Shown: positions 12,151 to 23,066 of the stretch, in pieces
Numbering within the stretch: the stretch's first letter is position 1
Layout: every line of letters begins with the position of its first letter
Source of the DNA: Lytechinus pictus
Lineage: Eukaryota > Echinodermata > Echinoidea > Temnopleuroida > Toxopneustidae
DNA: 64,000 nt
Direction of reading: 5' to 3'
NCBI RefSeq assembly: GCF_037042905.1
Contig: NC_087250.1
Coordinates: forward strand, 1,279,501 to 1,343,500
Translations under genes and position numbers: made by a program
Notes under the pieces: generated by a model
The model's database searches: none
What the model was told of the DNA's origin: nothing
What the model saw: the letters and a program-made list of their open reading frames with translations, nothing else

Positions 12151-12648
12151 AAAGTTATGTGCATTTTGCTATGAATATGTATTTTGATTTTCACACTATA
12201 TTGACCCTTCTTACGAATAACAAATTAGTATAACAGATCTACCTACAGATCTGCTCTTCGTGTGCAAAATCCTTTCCCGCGACACCCGCACCATACATGC
12301 ATGTATATTGCGACTGATGGCTGGAGATATTCGAAATGCAGTACCTAAAATAGATTATGACATGGATAAGAAAAATGGTTTTTCAAACAAATCGAGTACA
12401 TATTGAGTGAGGAAATACTTACTGAATGAAGGCTTATATATATAGATCATTACAGTCCATCGAATCGATATTGCATTTAATGTGGATTATTTTTGGATGA
12501 CTGGCAATTGATTTCATGGGTCAGATCACCTCTCCAGCCGAAACCATTTTCCCAGGGCCATGCCTTATCATGTTTTTAGACCTTAAGCAGCTACCCTGGA
12601 TACATTATTTATATTATATATCATTCTTGTTTATTTATTTATTTTTAG
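12151..12648. other. Upstream sequence or intron before the first visible exon of the host gene
   Basis: No gene is visible. It ends with a pyrimidine-rich tract and AG at 12647-12648, a splice acceptor. The 5' exon(s) of the gene that follows were not identified. Confidence 0.4.
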
Positions 12649-15600
12649 GTTATATCGAAGCTGTATGCGGCCTGTGTAAACACACCCATACTATCACGTG
12701 TATTGAACCTGTACACACATATGAAATTGAAATGCGCAGTTTTCACAAGCTCGTCATGCGCAGACATCCCCAAACTGTAAAGATGATCAGAGCAATGGTG
12801 GCTTTCAAGATACAAAATAGATGGGAACGCATTAGAAATGAAAAGGTATGAAACTGAATGAAACTGATTACATTCATATAAAAATGATCCAAGTCCGTGA
12901 TAGCTCATTTCTAGTGAAAATCAAGAAAAAAATAATAGTTATTTTTTGCTTCTGATAAGAATTTGGTCAGTTTATCATTTATTTTTGTCACAGCGTTTGG
13001 ATGGAAATCCGGGATATTTAATGTCACAGACAATGGGCCCATGTAGTACCACATTATCCCACGTTCAATGCAATATGCCCATCAAAAGATGGTTCTATCG
13101 ATATTAATAAAGATATGGATTGAAAATTATAGCTGAAATACACCGCGGTTTCGATTTTGGAAGTAATGACCACGTACTTGCATTGATTTGCTTTTCTTAT
13201 ATGTTATTTAACAAAACTTAAACATTAAAAAAGGGCATGAAAACATTGTAAGAGCAATATAAGATGGTCGGTTAGTTTTATCTTTATCTGTATGTATTAT
13301 TACAAACAGCCGTTAAGTAGGTTTGTAGTATTTACCTTCTATTATCCTTACTTTGAAATCATGTAAGAACTTAACGTAAAAATAAGATTGCCAAAAAGCT
13401 CTTTGTGAAAGTCTTAATGGCTGAGCAAATTCTTTTCAATAAAAAAACTAACCATTAGCAAATTCAGAGTGCAGTGGCAGTGAATCATCCTCAATAATTT
13501 TACACCATTTTGGGTAGATTTCTGTTTATTCATAAACCACATATATGTCTTTGCAGGTACCTATCTATCGAACAATACTTGAGAAATTACTGCTCAACGA
13601 TCAGCAAAATGACGTCAAGTTCGCTCCTGGAAGTAGAGCGCCACTTTCGGTAGCACGAAAAAGACTAGCAATCAACTCACAAGGACCTGGTTCTCTTTAC
13701 CGTAAATTCAAGGAAAAACGAGAAAGACATCTTCTTCTGTCGCGTCGGCATTCACAGTTGCAACTTCCCCGTCTTGGGGATACTCACAGGAGTGGAGCGG
13801 TCATGTCATCGATATCCTCGACAAGCAGAGGTGATCGAGGCCATTCCGCTAAATATACATCTCACAAACAACCGGACTCATCATGGTGGACACACGGTGG
13901 TAAACATCACTGGTCAAGGGAAAGAGACCGTAGAAGAAAATGGCAGTAATAGTAAGATTAGGTGGATCTCACCAGATGATGGATCCATACATATCAAAGA
14001 TAACATGGATAAAGAGGGTTCCTCAATGTTAGGTTCTAGGTCCAATCTTACAATGACTGAAATGGAGCAAGGTGCAGATGGTATATTGATGTCAGGATCG
14101 AGTCGGAAGTCAGCTGGAAGAGAGAGTGTAAAGTTACCTGCACTGGAGCATGGTGAAGAAGGAACAGAGAGTGAAAGAAATGTGTTTGTTACAGAGCGGA
14201 TCCATAATGCAAAAGAGACAGCAACTTCTTCTCAACAAAGTGTCGAACAAGAGTCAGAACTAGCTTGGGATAATGCTTCTTCTCGTATACCACAATCTGA
14301 CAACGATAATAACGAAAAGGAACGCGATTATCATTCAGAACTGTCTGAGAACGAGAACGCAAGGGATGTATTCGAGGAGAGTGGTTTGGACAGTACTGAC
14401 AACGAACATATAGGTGACGTCACGGAGGAAGGCGCAGTTCAGCTGATGAATGATGTCAGAACTTCTTCACCAAAGACCAAAAGATGTTCGAGTACCCGAA
14501 TGTCTTCAGATTTCTCCAGCGCTCTGGACCAAGAGGATTTACTTCAAATTGCTTATGAAACCTATGTCTCAGTGAGCAGCGAAATCAAAAAGTTTCTTGT
14601 TAGGGTAAAGAAATAAATCATGTTATGCCACAATGTTAACCCACAATAACTTTCAATAATATATTTTTCCGTAAATGTTCTATCAAATTTTGATGACCAT
14701 ATATGAAGAACATTACGTTGGTGAGAAAATGTCTACTTGGGTTAGAAAGTATTATTGGTATGTTTAGTAACATGATTGGGTTTGCATTCAATATCGTCCA
14801 GTAGGAATGGTTTCATAATGTGGAAAATTGAATCTAAATAGATTTACAATGGTTTTCTTTTATAAGGCGGTTTTAATACTGTTTAGACCGATGATGGTGT
14901 AATTTTATCAGCTTGACTAACCTGTTTCTAAAACCTTTTCAAACTGTATTTTGTCAGGATGTAAACATTTCTTTTGCAATTGTTTCTAGGGGCGGCGCCC
15001 GAATATTTTAAAGGGTGGTTAAGACAACCTACAGATGATGTAATTTTTATTAAATAAATTGTCCGTAAGCCTATACGTTCTAGGCTTCTCCATATCGCTT
15101 TTCCATTTTTATCAATTAAAAATGTGAGGTGGCTGCAACACCTCCATCCCAAATGAATCCCTGATTTCTTCTTCACTCAAAGTACACATTCTAAGTTTTG
15201 ACGTGAATATTTTTTTTGTTTTATTCAGGTCATTGCGGATGCCAAGATATGAAAGTAGTCACCCAGCGGGTGTAGAATCTCGACTAAGGCCTATTAATTC
15301 AAAGCTGCCACGATTTTTAGATGAACAACGGGAAGGTATCGGTCGAGATGACACGTCAGTTTCACCAGCTAGAAGCCGTAGAGACATTCAATCCTCTTCA
15401 AGTCAACGGAGGAGTTCAAAGGAACGACAGAAGCGACATCATGAATCAACAACAAAGACTATCAGAGGACAAGGGAGACAACGATCAAAGAGTGAAGGTG
15501 ATACGGAGCTGAGGTATAAATACAGTTTATAAATTCCTTCATTTTAAAGTATGAAACAAATGTTTGCGGCGGGAACGATATCCAGCATTTCATGGAAGTA

Positions 15601-17323
15601 AAAAAGCTGTCTGATTAAAATGTTATTTTATTTTATATAAAGATCAGATTGCATTTTGTGTGAGGCAATCCTAAGCAGTCAAGATGTATCAAAATGGACC
15701 TTATTGTCTTTCGCCTCTTGAATTGCCACGATTCACACTTCATAACCTCTTTAGTTTGTTTCTTCTTTACCGTTATCTTATATTCTTAATTTATTGTAAT
15801 CTCTTTTCCCTCTTTTGCGGCATCTTCGATTGCGTATTTTGGTGGATCTACCTTTCCTTGATCCTTTTTCTATTCAGTGCTCTTACTATTTCAGTGTTTA
15901 CTTGGTTTGTATATATAAAAAAAAAAAAACAATTTAATTGCTTTCATATAATGCACTCCGAGTCTGGTACTGATTTTAATGCTACTAATTTCTTGCAGAT
16001 CATCGGAACTCACTAAGCTTCCTTCTATCAAACAAAAAAAATTTACATCACCCAAGACGTACTATGAGATAGCTAAAGAGCAGCAAAAGGTCAGAGAAAC
16101 AGCGCCCTCTGCGTTAGATCTTATATATCGTCAGTTTGGTGCAGTAAAAAAGGTAAGAACGATAATTCACCTCTTTCACACACATTTCGCAAACAGCACA
16201 TACTACAATTTGTTTTCGCATAGAATTTCGTCGGTTTAATTGTTTTCACATTGCCAACATAATTTTGTGAGTTTAGATAATGAGATAACTGTGAGCATGG
16301 GCAGCAATTGATGGAGGGCGGGGGGGGGGGGGTGTTTCTCCTATTTGAAATGAGAAATTTACACATTATCCAATAAAGAGGGTCCCCTATCTCCAGGACC
16401 AAAATCGCTGCGCATGACTGTGGGTGACAGCTCAATACTATTATCATTTTAACATTGATAAGAAATAAAGACGATGTCAATATTTCCTTCGCACGCGGGT
16501 ATTTTTTCAAGTAGTAAAAGAGGACAAAAAATAGAAGAACTCAGGAGAATTAGAAAAAGAGATATCTAGATCTCTTTTAATTGATTTGACACAATGACGT
16601 CAAAATTAGGTCGAATTCCCCCCCCCCTCCCCATACCATCGAAACATAGTAAAACACTGATCTAGAAATATTTACATGTTTCGCATACGCCAGATTGTTA
16701 TAATTATACCTATTTGAGGAACTGAAAAAAGCAAAAAATGAATGGTCTAGTCACACATAGTTTCTGAATCTACGTGGAATGGCCGTAATACCGTAATTAA
16801 AATAGACATAAATGGAATTTTTGACAATGTTCCTAAATTTGTAAAAGTATTCACTGTAAAAACTGTGGTGTTAAAACTGACACCAATTGATGTTAATAGA
16901 GGACCACACCCTGAGGTGTTAAAATAACACCCTAGAGATTGAACATAACACCAAAGAGTGTCAGTGTAACAACCATGAGGTGTAAAACTAACACCACCAA
17001 TTTAACACCGGTGTAAAATAACTGGTGTGGTCCTCTATTTATACCGGTTAACACCACAGTTTTTCCTGTGTAAAATTTGAAATTTTATATAGTGTATTTT
17101 AATTTTCATTCTGAACAACTTAGAAAAGTTGGTGATGATACCTAATATAATTGTAAACTTGTTTATGTTTTTTTTTTCACAGATGAAGGCCGGACGTCAG
17201 TATAGTGAAGACGATTATAAGAAACTTAAAGACATGCTTAGATCTCAACAAAAGCGATACATCAGATATCAGATAAACCTTTATATAGAGTTTTATAGAC
17301 CATGGCCCTGGGAAGCAAACTGA
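12649..17323 (+). CDS. Multi-exon host gene of unknown function (5' end not found)
   Basis: Five candidate exons with good GT-AG sites: 12649-12845, 13557-14604, 15229-15513, 15999-16152 and 17183-17323 (stop TGA). The joins 12845/13557, 15513/15999 and 16152/17183 keep phase. The join 14604/15229 does not, so an unseen exon or other splice site may lie between. Exon 1 encodes Cys/His residues (AVCGLCKHTHTITC) and a basic, IQ-like helix (RAMVAFKIQNRWERIRNEK). Exon 2 is long, hydrophilic, rich in Ser/Glu/Asp and probably disordered. The last exons are Lys/Arg-rich helices (YYEIAKEQQKVRE; YSEDDYKKLKDMLRSQQKRY) ending PWPWEAN. In exon 2 the open frame changes by one base around 13740-13800, which is either an indel in the assembly or a lesion. 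I recognise no family. Exon-intron structure and codon-like sequence support a real gene. Confidence 0.6.
13740..13800 (+). other. Frame switch inside exon 2 of the host gene
   Basis: Upstream of this interval the frame fixed by the acceptor at 13556 is open and protein-like (KFKEKRERHLLLSRRHSQLQ). Downstream that frame stops at 13949, while the next frame stays open to 14616 with protein-like sequence (YPRQAEVIEAIPLNIHLTNN). This looks like a single-base indel. Confidence 0.5.
16315..16335. repeat. Poly-G run in intron
   Basis: An uninterrupted G-rich run in the intron after exon 16152, prone to slippage. No other feature is seen in this intron apart from the MITE at 16852. Confidence 0.5.
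16852..17070. mobile_element. MITE with CACTGTAAAAACTGTGGTGTT / AACACCACAGTTTTTCCTGTG ends
   Basis: Inverted ends of about 22 bp enclose internal short repeats built on 'taacacc/ggtgtta'. It sits in the last intron of the host gene. The duplicated intron copy before 18147 lacks it, which marks it as an insertion after the exon duplication. A partial relative is visible at 6711-6765. Confidence 0.75.
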
Positions 17324-17400
17324 AAAAGCAACAAAAAAAAAGAGTTTGTCATACATACACATTCTGAATCTACATGACAATGGCCTTTTGAATGTCATTT

Positions 17401-17990
17401 CAAAGGGATGCTCCGGGCTGAAAATATTTATATCTAAATAAATGGAGTAAAATTTAAAAAAAAATATGAAAATTTTATCAAATCGGATAACAAATATCAC
17501 TGTTACTTAATTTTAAAGATTTTCGTTATTCCGGTGAAACAGTTCTAGGCATGTCTTTATGAATATGCATTAGGTGGGCAGTTGATATCACATCCCCACT
17601 TTCATTTTTTCATGTTATTACATGAAATGATATTTTTTTTTAATTATTTCACAAATGTATAAATGATGTGTCTCCTTTATGATGAAATAGGTTGCAGCGA
17701 TAAATAACTAGTGCAGTTAATCACTTGTCAATGTTTTATTTTTTGGTAGAACAATTTTACATTGAAATACAAAAGAACATGTGGGGATATGACATCATCA
17801 GCCTACCTAATGAATATTCATGAAGACATGCCTAGAATTGTTTCACCGTAATAATACAAATCTTTAAAATTCAATAACTTCGTTTTTTTTAAATCCGATT
17901 TAGATCAAATTTTCAGCATTTTCCTCTGTGAATTTTATACTAAGACTATATTGAGATATACATATCTTCAGCCCTGAACATCTCTTTAAT
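17401..17990. mobile_element. MITE of the 'gctccgggctgaaaat' family (TTAA-type ends)
   Basis: Left end 'ggatgctccgggctgaaaat' and right end 'tcagccctgaacatctcttt' are imperfect inverted repeats of over 100 bp that include 'ctaaataaatggag' and 'aatcggataacaaat'. The same family is seen complete at 55106-55710. It lies between the two alternative last exons of the host gene. Confidence 0.65.
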
Positions 17991-18146
17991 CACTGAACAT
18001 GCTGAAAATCCTTTGTTTAAATTCGTCTAAAATTCAATGAATATCGACATAAATGGACGTTTTTGACAATGTTCATAAATTCTAAAACGTCGGTGATGAT
18101 ATAAACATAGTATAATCATAAACGTGTTTTATGTGTTAATTCTCAG

Positions 18147-18236
18147 TTGAAGGCCGGGTGTCAGTACCGTGAAGACTATTATAAGAAATTCAAGAGTATT
18201 CTTAGAGCTCAGCAAAAGGGATATATTAGATATTAG
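18147..18236 (+). CDS. Duplicated, possibly alternative, last exon of the host gene
   Basis: After the acceptor AG at 18145-18146 a 29-codon frame encodes LKAGCQYREDYYKK and ends in TAG. It is clearly a copy of the exon at 17183-17323 (MKAGRQYSEDDYKK), and the sequence before it ('aatggacgtttttgacaatg') copies the intron before that exon. Its phase matches the upstream exon ending at 16152, so it could be spliced as a shorter terminal exon. It could equally be a decaying copy, because several codons changed and the stop comes earlier. Confidence 0.5.
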   Translation: MKAGCQYREDYYKKFKSILRAQQKGYIRY

Positions 18237-18360
18237 ATAAACATTTTAGATAGATTTTCAAAGACCGCATTACATTGTGCGATTTGCTGTGATCCTATTT
18301 TATTTGTATAGATATAAATCACACGAATCTTTCATGTACTGTTGTAAGTATTATTTTGAC

Positions 18361-18954
18361 TTAAAGGAGAATGAAACTCTTGGAGCAAGTTAGCTTTTGT
18401 GAAAGCAGAAAAATCAAAGAATAAGATCAACAAAAGTTTGAGTAAAATAGGACTATCAATAGAAGAGTTATGAGCATTTGAATGTCGAGATCACTAATGC
18501 TATGGAGATCCTCCCATTGGCAATGCGACCAAGATCTATGATGTCACAGATGAACAACTCTCCCCTTTTGGACACTGAAAATATACCCCAAAACATCTCT
18601 TTTTGCTCATTCTAATCATATGACAAACGATTCATCAATGATATAATGTTGTGAAACCTCTGTACTTGTCCTCTCATATAAAGAGAACACCGCACCTTGT
18701 GATAGACTCTATAAAAGTGAGAATATAAGTGAAATAAGTACTAAAGTAATGAGGGAGTTGTACGTGTGTGACATCACAGATCTTGGTCGCATTGCCAATG
18801 GGAGGATCTACATGGCAATAGTGATCTCAATATTCAAATGCTCATAACTTTCTTATTATTCATTCAATGTTCCTCAAACTTTCAACAATATGTTTCTTTG
18901 ATTTTTCTCTGTGATATGGATTCAGCTGGTTTCAAGGGTTTCATTCTCCTTTAA
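18361..18954. mobile_element. Palindromic MITE, TTAA-ended
   Basis: 'TTAAAGGAGAATGAAAC' at the left and 'GTTTCATTCTCCTTTAA' at the right are inverted, with inner inverted segments such as 'gatcctcccattggcaatgc' versus 'gcattgccaatgggaggatc'. TTAA at both outer ends fits a piggyBac-type target duplication (inference). No coding capacity. Confidence 0.75.
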
Positions 18955-20303
18955 TTACACCTGATTCAGATAGCTCCTGTGACAATTTCTCTTGGCTTTA
19001 TTTTGTCTTAGGGTTAAGTGTTCCAATGGGTTTTATGTTAGGTTTAGACTAAGGTTTATGATTGGGTACAGTGTTATAACCAGGGTTGAAGTTGGCAATT
19101 CATTAGTGTGTGTTATTCACAGCGGAGCAATTGTCGTCGGAGTAAATGTCATGGAACCGTCAAAATAATCAGTTGATGAACATGTATCTGACCGATTAAA
19201 TCGATCAGTATCAAGCAACTGACTCTATTGTTTCTTCAAAAAGATCTTTCCATTCCAAATACCATTTCGATCTGAAAGATAAAATATTAACGCAACGAAA
19301 ACTCAGAAGAGCATATCCAGTCACGACACTACATGATTATTTGTCAAATCATAATACTTCAAGATATATGAAGTCAAAATATGAAAAGTTTACTTGCAAA
19401 ACTGAACTAAACCCACTTTTGCCCATTTCGCACAAATCAAATCAATTGCAAACTTCCTTTCCAACGGCAAGTTAGGAACTTCAAATTAGAGCACCACTTC
19501 CAGATTTCTACTGTATGTCTTTTAGGAAGCTAGGGATGCCTATTTGGTCTGTCTATTCGAAGAAAATGTGTTTCCATTCAGGAAGTTCTATGTTTAAGAG
19601 TCATTATGATAAAGGCACCAGAAATGACAATTAAGAATTCCTCTAGATATATTCAATTTTATACGAGCTTTTGATATCTATTATCGTTTTTAAAAAAATA
19701 ATCCGTTTTGTAAGAAAATCAATTTCAAGTTGTTGCTCTATCAGACAAATTTTCTACATGTAACTACGTACGGGAGAGAAGTACCATGATGTTTACGTTA
19801 TACCTGGTATTCGTTTGTTACCCATCGGGACTTTTCATGCAAGACATCGGACTCAATTAAATATGCTTATAAAATCTTATAAAATAAATTGCATTTTCAG
19901 GATCTTTTTAACTGTAATTTTTGTTGCTTAAGATTCTTAAACATCGTAGAAGAACTTCGAATTTATGGAAACATAGATTTATGAAGAATAAGCAAAAGAC
20001 GATTTAGTCCCTTTCGCATGAAAACGTAAATTTCATTTCCATTTTTAATAGAATTCTTGAAACTTGAGGTACTTGGACTTTGATGTATTTGATGAATATG
20101 TGTAATTGTCTATTTAAAAAAACACCTGTACTTTACTTTATGTTTTCAATAAAAGTGTCATAAGCACAAGCCAACCTGTATTGTGTCGTCTAGATATTGT
20201 CTTTTCTACCCCCTTCTTGTCTGATAGCAATTACCGTTTCATAATAGGCTACATGTAGTTCAACCCGTACAAGCTCTATGGTATTATTTGTCACAACAAC
20301 TTG
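18955..20303. other. Gene-free flank left of the Polinton
   Basis: No gene, repeat array or RNA is recognised. The sequence is AT-rich. Confidence 0.4.
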
Positions 20304-20309
20304 CATATT

Positions 20310-20843
20310 AGTAGTTAATGGATAGACCTCATCCAATTTGACCTTTGACCTACTTAACCTTTGACCCGGTCATAACCTTTGACCGCATGACCTTTGACCC
20401 CAACTTCCGGTCACTGTTGACCCCGTGACCCCACCTTCCGGTCAATCATGACCTTTGACCTTTGGGTACGCGGTAAACAGGAAATTGGATAATGAAGCGC
20501 GGGACGCGATTTTAATTGGATAATGACTCCACGTGGGGACGCCATCTTAATTGGATAATGAAGCGCGGGACGCGATTTTAATTGGATAATGACTCCGCGT
20601 GGGGACGCGATCTTAATTGGATAATGAAGCGCGGGAAGCGATTTTAATTGGATAATGACTCCGCGTGGGGACGCCATCTTAATTGGATAATGAAGCGCGG
20701 GGACGCGATTTTAATTGGATAATGACTCCGCGTGGGGACGCCATCTTAATTGGATATGAGTCCACGTAGGGACTCGATCTACAGGAAATTTAATTAACCT
20801 CCGCGTGGGGTGATCTCCCGCGCCCACGCCTATAAATGATGGG
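20310..20843 (+). repeat. Polinton left terminal inverted repeat
   Basis: Reverse complement of 36700-37232. The outer ~160 bp are packed with TGACC half-sites. The middle (20482-20748) is a tandem array of about four 66-bp units, each made of a 31-bp half (aattggataatgaagcgcgg...) and a 35-bp half (aattggataatgactccgcg...). The inner end carries TATAAATG. Protein-primed replication would start at its outer tip (family knowledge). Confidence 0.95.
20830..20837 (+). promoter_or_regulatory. TATA box inside the left inverted repeat
   Basis: TATAAATG preceded by GC-rich sequence. It points into the PC4-like gene. The same site lies in the right repeat (36707-36714), pointing toward the polymerase gene. 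Confidence 0.55.
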
Positions 20844-20871
20844 AGTAAACCGAGAACAAGTCGCATTTCTG

Positions 20872-21531
20872 ATGGGAACGTCACTGTTCACACCTGCTAG
20901 TAAAAATCTGACGATGGACGCCTACAGCAACTTGTACGAAGCTGAGAAGGATCGACCTTCATCATCAGCTGCTTCCAGAGATCCTGCTACGTCTTACCAA
21001 GATGTGTTTCAGACACACGCCGCACCGAGAATGTACGGGACTCAGATTTTCAAACCCCGTTATGGAGGGGAGGAGGAGGAGGCCGCTCAGGACGAAGCAG
21101 CATCAACGGAGAGTCGTGAGGAATGTGAGAGTTACCTTATGGTGGATGAGAATTCAGACTTCCCGGAGCCTCTTTTCCCGAAAGGAGAACATGGATATTC
21201 TCTAGGAAAAAGGGGCCGCTTTGCCGCGGTGCAAACTCTTGGAGGTGGGGTCTTTGTGTCGGTGAGGGAGTACTTTTACCGGAGCAACACCGACGGTATA
21301 CTCCAGTGGTACCCCACCAAGAAGGGGATCCACCTGAGGGTGGAAGAGTGGAGAGATCTGGTGCATAACATTTCAGACATCGACGCACGCGTGCGGGACG
21401 CGGAAGCCAAAACAAGAGAAAAATTCAGGAAGTTGGAGGACAGATTCGTAAAGAAGAAAACCACCGTCCTGTACCCACCATCAGATCGCCCCGTCAAGAA
21501 AATCAAACCGACGCCGGTACACACCGAATAG
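20872..21531 (+). CDS. PC4/Sub1-like single-stranded DNA-binding protein (Polinton cargo)
   Basis: The open frame runs from 20836. The first two ATGs overlap the TATA box, so I place the start at 20872, the first ATG downstream of the expected transcription start; ATG 20914 has a better Kozak context. The N-terminal half is acidic and low-complexity (EEEEAAQDEAAS). About 70 residues (20836 numbering 118-188) match the PC4 fold: YSLGKRGRFAAV, a basic beta strand pair, VSVREYF, then KGIHLRVEEWRDLV and ISDIDARVR, closely following the KGISL..EQW..L...I.DID..V pattern of the human PC4 C-terminal domain. PC4 proteins bind ssDNA or melted duplex and modulate transcription and replication. Here it could coat ssDNA made during protein-primed replication (inference). 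A basic helix and tail (KKKTT, KKIKP) follow. Confidence 0.75.
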   Translation: MGTSLFTPASKNLTMDAYSNLYEAEKDRPSSSAASRDPATSYQDVFQTHAAPRMYGTQIFKPRYGGEEEEAAQDEAASTESREECESYLMVDENSDFPEPLFPKGEHGYSLGKRGRFAAVQTLGGGVFVSVREYFYRSNTDGILQWYPTKKGIHLRVEEWRDLVHNISDIDARVRDAEAKTREKFRKLEDRFVKKKTTVLYPPSDRPVKKIKPTPVHTE

Positions 21532-21607
21532 TAGACTTTGATGGAAAATGTTGCAGAGTGATTTTATTCGTTTAGACTTATAATCTGCCACGTCAATCTT
21601 AATTACA

Positions 21608-22105
21608 GATGCCGAAAGAGACGCCGAGGAGGCTGAACTGCTCCATGCAAAACATGTCAGAGCCATCGGACTTTTTGTCTATTTCATCGCATCCGAACTT
21701 GTTAACACGACACCATCGTGCACAGGATGTCTGGAGGATCTGCCATCGCGAATCGATCATTTTTGTCTCAACTACGGAGACGGTTTCGAAAATGAGAAGC
21801 ACGAACAAGAGGAAAATATTCGTCAAGCCATTTGTGAACTAGAACCCTGCTTTGCACGGGACAGTCTTGTAAAGAGGTGGAAAGATGCGGCAACTGTAAG
21901 AGACATATGTCCTACCACAACGCCTGCCTACTTTGACGCCGACCTCATCGACATTCTTCTTCGAAACATTTTGGACATCTTTGCGCAAGATCCGCATCTC
22001 TGCGTCGAACTCTACGAAAGCGGCAATCTTACATTCTTACCGGAACTTCGGGACCATGTTCGACAAGTTATATCGGGAACCATTTTTGACTGCATGAAAC
22101 TGTGA
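21608..22105 (+). CDS. Polinton exon of 165 codons without start codon, unknown function
   Basis: A frame from 21608 to the TGA at 22105 is open, with protein-like composition (EAELLHAKHVRAIGLFVYF; a CTGCLEDL motif; FDADLIDILLRNILDIFAQD; LPELRDHVRQVISGTIFD). It has no ATG except near its end. It begins right at a plausible 3' splice site (pyrimidine-rich, then TTACAG at 21603-21608), so it may be the last exon of a spliced gene whose first exon lies upstream, possibly within or before the PC4-like gene. No donor in correct phase was identified with confidence. The protein looks helical, with several Cys. I recognise no family. Another frame gives 77 codons from ATG 21609 but with less natural composition. 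Confidence 0.5.
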   Translation, partial: DAERDAEEAELLHAKHVRAIGLFVYFIASELVNTTPSCTGCLEDLPSRIDHFCLNYGDGFENEKHEQEENIRQAICELEPCFARDSLVKRWKDAATVRDICPTTTPAYFDADLIDILLRNILDIFAQDPHLCVELYESGNLTFLPELRDHVRQVISGTIFDCMKL

Positions 22106-22806
22106 ACTCATGGCACTAATCACTAATCAGCATCCGTTTATAGCAAGAAGCATGGACGATATGAACCATTAAATTATATTCCAAAATACTATTCTGTTTA
22201 AGCAAAATAATGAAAAAAAAAAAAGACAAAATAGCAGATTTTTAAACGATGAAAAACATTAAATTTTAATATTGTTGTTGCTGTTTTTTTTTTTTTAAAT
22301 GTCACCCACAATCCACATAAATTCGTTCGTTGTATATAAATGTCATTTACAATCCATTTGAATGTGATCGCTGTATATAAATTGTGATACAAAATCAGTA
22401 TCTTTGATTCGGTATTGTTTGTTTTTATTCCTGCTCGGGCTCAAGTGATTGTGAAGCGAATAGTTGAACAAAAAAAAAAAAAAAAAAATGTTGTTCTTTT
22501 TGGTTAGGTGAGATAGATGATGCGAAGAAAGAGTCAAAGGTGGATAGAGGGAGAGAGAGAGAGAGAGAGAGATAATGAGAGTACGCGTAATAAAGGGGTG
22601 TAAAAACAAAGGCGCGAGCTCAATCGTATTACAACCGTGTTTAAAAGGAGATTAGAGAGAGAGAGAGAGAGACAGACAGAATAAGACATTGCATGTAGAG
22701 TGATGAAAGAGATGTACAAATAAAAAAGAGTTAAATCACTAGATTCTTTCTTGAATATATGGTGGCTCTGAATAGAGCCGTTTGTGTTTGTTTTGCTATC
22801 AGTCAC
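22106..22806. other. Polinton non-coding segment
   Basis: AT-rich, with A runs, two GA microsatellites (22549-22572, 22652-22670) and paired 'tgtatataaat' stretches near 22332 and 22372. No gene is seen. It separates the plus-strand left genes from the minus-strand block and may hold the 3' ends of converging transcripts. Confidence 0.45.
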
Positions 22807-23013
22807 CTAAATGGGGATTGATAGCGTACTGCCTCCCGACAGGGTCATGATACTGCCATTTGGTAAAGTGATCAGGAGAATCCCGTTGTGAAGGGTTAAC
22901 GTGATCGCCCGGAGCGACAGCTGGTCATTCGCCAAGTCGATATCTTGAGGGTCAGGCAAAAGATCATACAGCGACGGCTGGCTTGACGTGGAACTTGAGT
23001 CGGGAACCTCCAT
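22807..23013 (-). CDS. Small Polinton protein (68 aa), unknown
   Basis: ATG at 23013, stop at 22807. The N-terminus is Ser/Asp-rich and acidic (MEVPDSSSTSSQPSLYDLLP). The C-terminal half consists of alternating hydrophobic stretches (LTLHNGILLITLPNGSIMTL) that would form beta strands. A clear TATA box lies about 55 bp upstream, which supports a real, separately transcribed gene. I cannot assign a function. It might be a regulatory or virion accessory protein, but that is speculation. Confidence 0.5.
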   Translation of the reverse strand: MEVPDSSSTSSQPSLYDLLPDPQDIDLANDQLSLRAITLTLHNGILLITLPNGSIMTLSGGSTLSIPI

Positions 23014-23066
23014 GCTTGCTTGCTTGCTCGAGTAGTACAGTTCTCCCCTTCCCTCAAAATGCCAGC

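Noticed and set aside
20411-20677. 88-codon repetitive frame on the minus strand in the left inverted repeat
   Set aside because: It is the translated 66-bp tandem repeat (ASPRGVIIQLKS units).
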